From assembly GCA_013398015.1 (NCBI GenBank), contig VZRR01005769.1, positions 860,900-924,899 of the forward strand: DNA of 64,000 bases. The letters are read 5' to 3'. Below, piece by piece: positions 60,636 to 64,000 of this stretch. A model generated the notes under the pieces. That model was not told the origin of the DNA and searched no databases. It was given only the letters and a program-made list of their open reading frames with translations. The stretch comes from Oreocharis arfaki. Its lineage: Eukaryota > Chordata > Aves > Passeriformes > Paramythiidae. Position 1 is the stretch's first letter, and each line of letters starts with the position of its first letter. The position numbers were made by a program, and so were the translations under genes.

Positions 60636-62690
60636 AACCCATAAAATATATTGAATTCATTAATGGTTACAGAACTTCAAACGAAGCCAGTCATCCAGCT
60701 TACACACATGGTTTTCCCTCAGGGCTTTTGTATAGTAGCACATTTCAACAACAAACATATTGGCAGCCTTACATGGGGAAATCATTACAGCCCACTCACC
60801 CCCGAGTGCATGTGCATAATTCCTGATATGTCATGAGCAGAGAAGTCCATATAGGATTGGTGAATTAGGAAATGACATAGGTAGAAGATGTTTTCACAGA
60901 AAATACACCCCAAATCCCCTAGAGTATTTGAAATCTCTTTTGAGTAAACAGAGAAAGAGCCAAAGAAGAAATTGAATTCACAGAAGGAAACTCCAGATAA
61001 AAATGGAACAGAATTTACCTGAATTCACGTGTTAGTTTATTTGTGTGTTTTTTTTCAGGCAGGAAGGGTGTTGCCTAATAGCCTCTTTGACAAGGATCTG
61101 CCTGATCAACTCCTGTTTCCACTTTAGAGAGAGACTCCACATCTAAGTGCTTTGTAACAGGTTAATCAATTATTAATAATGTCTGAATACGTGATAGGCA
61201 CAAGGGGCTATGCCACAGCTCAATGTAAACATGCTGATACAAGGTGCTCATGTTAGGAAGGAATAAAAGCAACCTGTTGACCTGGACTGCTTATGCCCTG
61301 AAACACCTATGAAATTGTTAGCAAACCTTTGAAAGTGTTTCAGTCACTAAATCCTTAGTAAACATATAATCCTTTTTTTCTTTCATTTTTGCCCATCCAT
61401 TGCTTTTAAACATTAAATGGTAGCGCATCATAAGACAAGGCTGCAAAACCGTAAGTGCAAAAACAGCCAACAGAGGGAATACTGAGTGTTCGCAGGAGGA
61501 GCCAAGCAACTGCGCTGTGTCCCGCGCTGGGAGAGCCGGCAGCGTGTGAAGGCTTCTCCTCGGTAAAAGAAACATGCCTAAAGAATTCAACAAACACAGA
61601 TGAGCTTCGTTTTTGCTACAAGGGTGGCCATTTCTTTTGACCCCACAAGCCATGTGCCCAAATCTTTCTGTGGCTGAGAGCCATGAGACACACACCTCAG
61701 AGACCTGAAAGGAAAGGGACCTCCAGGAGAGTTTCAGAGGCAGGAAACACTAACTGCTCCCCAGGGCCCCGCTGTCACAGCCGAGCCAGGGTGGTCTGCA
61801 GTGACTGCTCTGCTCACTTCCCCAGTGCCCCCCCTCAGTGGCAGTTTCAGCCTGCTTGCCTGTGATTGCCAGGGCTCTGCCTCACACAGCACTGGAGCTC
61901 CCACAGACCTGCCTGTGCCATGGCCCTGCTTCACCCAGCCTGGACCACAGTAGGGGAGCCACATTCCCGATGCTTGCAAGCCTTGAGCCACTGCTATTCT
62001 ACAAGAACAGAAATGGAAAGCAAATTGGACAAAAGGAAAAGTGTGATTGCTTTGCTGACCTTAGCTGTTATCTCATGCAGTCTTTGTCAGTTTGTCCCAT
62101 CTATCTATTTCTTACATGTGTAGATTAAATGACCTCTTGGGCAAGAATTCTGCTTTCACAATTTGGCCATTGCAATTCCTAAACAAATGGATAAAAAACA
62201 AACACACATCCTTGTACCTAAATAAATCTATCAAGCAGCCACCTCCACCTACCTGAGTAATACCCCAATCCTCCAGTCTTGGAAAAAAAATTAAACTCCT
62301 TAGGAGTTTTTCCTGAGATGTTTTGGGATACTATTTCTATTGTGGTTTTTAAAATGGGTTTGTTCCATTCTCAGACCTTGTTCAAACCACCAACAACTGG
62401 TTAATAATAATAGTATTATTATGGTCTTAAAGCAGCATGTTTTATTGCACAAATGCACAGTCTCTTTTTAAGCATGGGCAGAATCTTTCCATCCTGCCAG
62501 GCTTAGTTTCAGGTATCTTAACCCTGCATAAACCTCACTCCTCTTCACAAGAACACCACAGAAACCCCTAACAAGCAGTCAGGGAAACACTTGTTCCTCC
62601 TTTCCGCTTCCAGAATGTCCGATCGTTCAGGATTCATCATAAATGTTTCCTGGCTGACTTTGCCTTACACATGAACTGTTGTTTTGACGG

Positions 62691-62724
62691 TTTTTTTCCC
62701 CTTCTCTTTTTTTTCTCTTTTTTT
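62691..62724. repeat. Pyrimidine-rich low-complexity tract
   Basis: An almost pure T/C run on the + strand, 34 bp. Confidence 0.8.
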
Positions 62725-63430
62725 ACAAGCATCATTGCATTTTGTCAGCAAGCAACTTAGGCCAATCTCACAAATAGTTTAGTTTATAGCTTATGAAATT
62801 AAATGATGTAAGGGACCACTCTAAACAGGGTCAGTTTAAACAGACAGCCAACTCTCTAACCTCTAGGGACTTGGACTGGGTTGAGAGAAGGCACCAAGCA
62901 GTGTGGGCTCCCAACTATTGCTGCCAGGTGGACTACAGATGTTGGGATTCAGTCCACTTGCATGGCATTCACCTTGGGACACGCAAATTTGGTCTCATGC
63001 ATGCAGAAAATTAGCATGTGTATACACAATCACCCTGCAAAGGCCCCTCTCTGGCTCTGCTTTCTGAAACCCTGAGGTTTACAGGTAGAGTAAAATGGCT
63101 TTGCAGGAAGCTGCAGTGCTGTCTGTATCAGTCCTGAGTTTGAATTAGTTTAGTCAGCTATCTCAGAAAAAACCCACAGCGTCCCTTGCTATAGATGGAA
63201 GCTGCACATGCAGCTGTGGTCACTGTCTTGCAGCTGTTAGATGAAGAAATACCATGTGAACACTTGGTCTGGTTTCAAAAGACCTAAAAACACTGGCCAA
63301 GAAAAATGGTACATCACGGTGCTGCTTGGCCGTTTGCCAAGACAAAGAAACTTGTAGATTTCTAGGGACAAGAGGCCATGTGAAAGGAATTTTCCTCCTT
63401 TCAAAGGCACATCAAAATATACCAGAGGGG

Positions 63431-63449
63431 TTATTTATTTATTTATTTT
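63431..63449. repeat. (TTTA)n short tetranucleotide repeat
   Basis: TTATTTATTTATTTATTTT, about four units. Confidence 0.85.
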
Positions 63450-64000
63450 TTGTATGCTCTTGGCACAGGTTTGATTGATCGCTGATGCAGTATCAGCATT
63501 AAACTCACATTACTTAAAGACCAGCCCAGAAAACAAGGCAAATAGGACTGTAGGTCTGAGGTGTAACATAGAAGAGAAAGGCAGAATTATTTCACACAAA
63601 GCATAACAAGTAGATGGATAAGAGTCCCTGAAAGCCAATTAAAGATAAAAGTTTATATGCAGGAAAGGATTATTCTGTGGTGAAAGCTCAAGTGAAAAAG
63701 CTATTGGAGCAAAAAATTTTTTTTCTGCCTCAGGCTTAGACATTGGCATGGGTGTGTCCGCAGGAGAAAATGGTGTGCCGTGGAGCAAAGGTTGACAAGT
63801 TCTCCCTCCATGGCCTACCTCAAATCCCCCATGAATCAATATAGACCCAATGCTCTACTAATGGCAAATATTAATTTGGAGATGGGCTTTCCTCACTACC
63901 TGAACTAATGCATATGTTCCCCCAAGGAGCTGCACCCCAACTTCCTTTCATTAGCTGCACAAGAGGGACAATTCCAGTACCTCATTTGCATCAGGAACAA

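Larger units (their letters stand above)
60636..64000. other. Non-coding stretch to the end of the window
   Basis: About 3.4 kb without a supported gene. It includes a pyrimidine-rich run at 62691-62724 and a (TTTA)n run at 63431-63449. A GC-richer patch near 61490-61980 carries overlapping open frames on both strands that match nothing recognisable. Confidence 0.55.

Noticed and set aside
1..64000. CRISPR arrays, operons, toxin-antitoxin or phage defence systems
   Set aside because: No regularly spaced direct repeats with unique spacers and no bacterial-type gene packing anywhere. The sequence is vertebrate non-coding DNA.

Overview
This window looks like AT-rich, gene-poor nuclear DNA of a bird, either intergenic or deep intronic. 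Three things point to a bird. There are two 3'-truncated CR1 LINE copies on the + strand (about 32972-33176 and 60120-60635), the second still showing the C-terminal CR1 reverse-transcriptase ORF pattern. There are LTR pieces of avian endogenous-retrovirus type (49459-49868, about 56907-57494, and a weaker one at 59531-59972). There are also decayed MIR-family SINE relics, as expected in an amniote. Nothing looks bacterial: there are no operons, no ribosome-binding sites, and no ORF above about 260 codons. Most open frames are short chance frames with no recognisable family, and many rely on non-ATG starts.

Layout. 1-24550 is mainly unique non-coding sequence holding a 54-bp tandem duplication (1373-1480), a G-run tract (15996-16025), a poly-T pair around an ambiguous base (18142-18190) and a perfect 16-bp palindrome (21238-21253). 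About 24555-25295 is the one clear CpG island, the best candidate for a promoter or first exon. About 26036-27085 is a mosaic: an old minus-strand CR1-type relic, a minus-strand segment that reads like real protein (about 26265-26662), a second piece of the relic, then a MIR SINE. 27090-41168 holds a second MIR relic, an 11-bp inverted repeat, a compound microsatellite with 11 perfect CAAAG units, the first CR1, and a GC-richer patch at 39440-40140. A 25-N assembly gap lies inside poly-T at 41193-41217. 41237-64000 holds a purine-rich stretch, a 12-bp hairpin, a solo LTR with a 6-bp target-site duplication, a third MIR relic, an LTR carrying a 45-bp repeat array, a probable third LTR and the longer CR1.

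I can defend no complete protein-coding gene, tRNA, rRNA, CRISPR array or multi-gene system here. The items most worth pursuing are the protein-like minus-strand segment at about 26265-26662 and the lone CpG island about 1 kb away. Repeat family names come from remembered consensus patterns, not a database search, and the boundaries of decayed elements are approximate.
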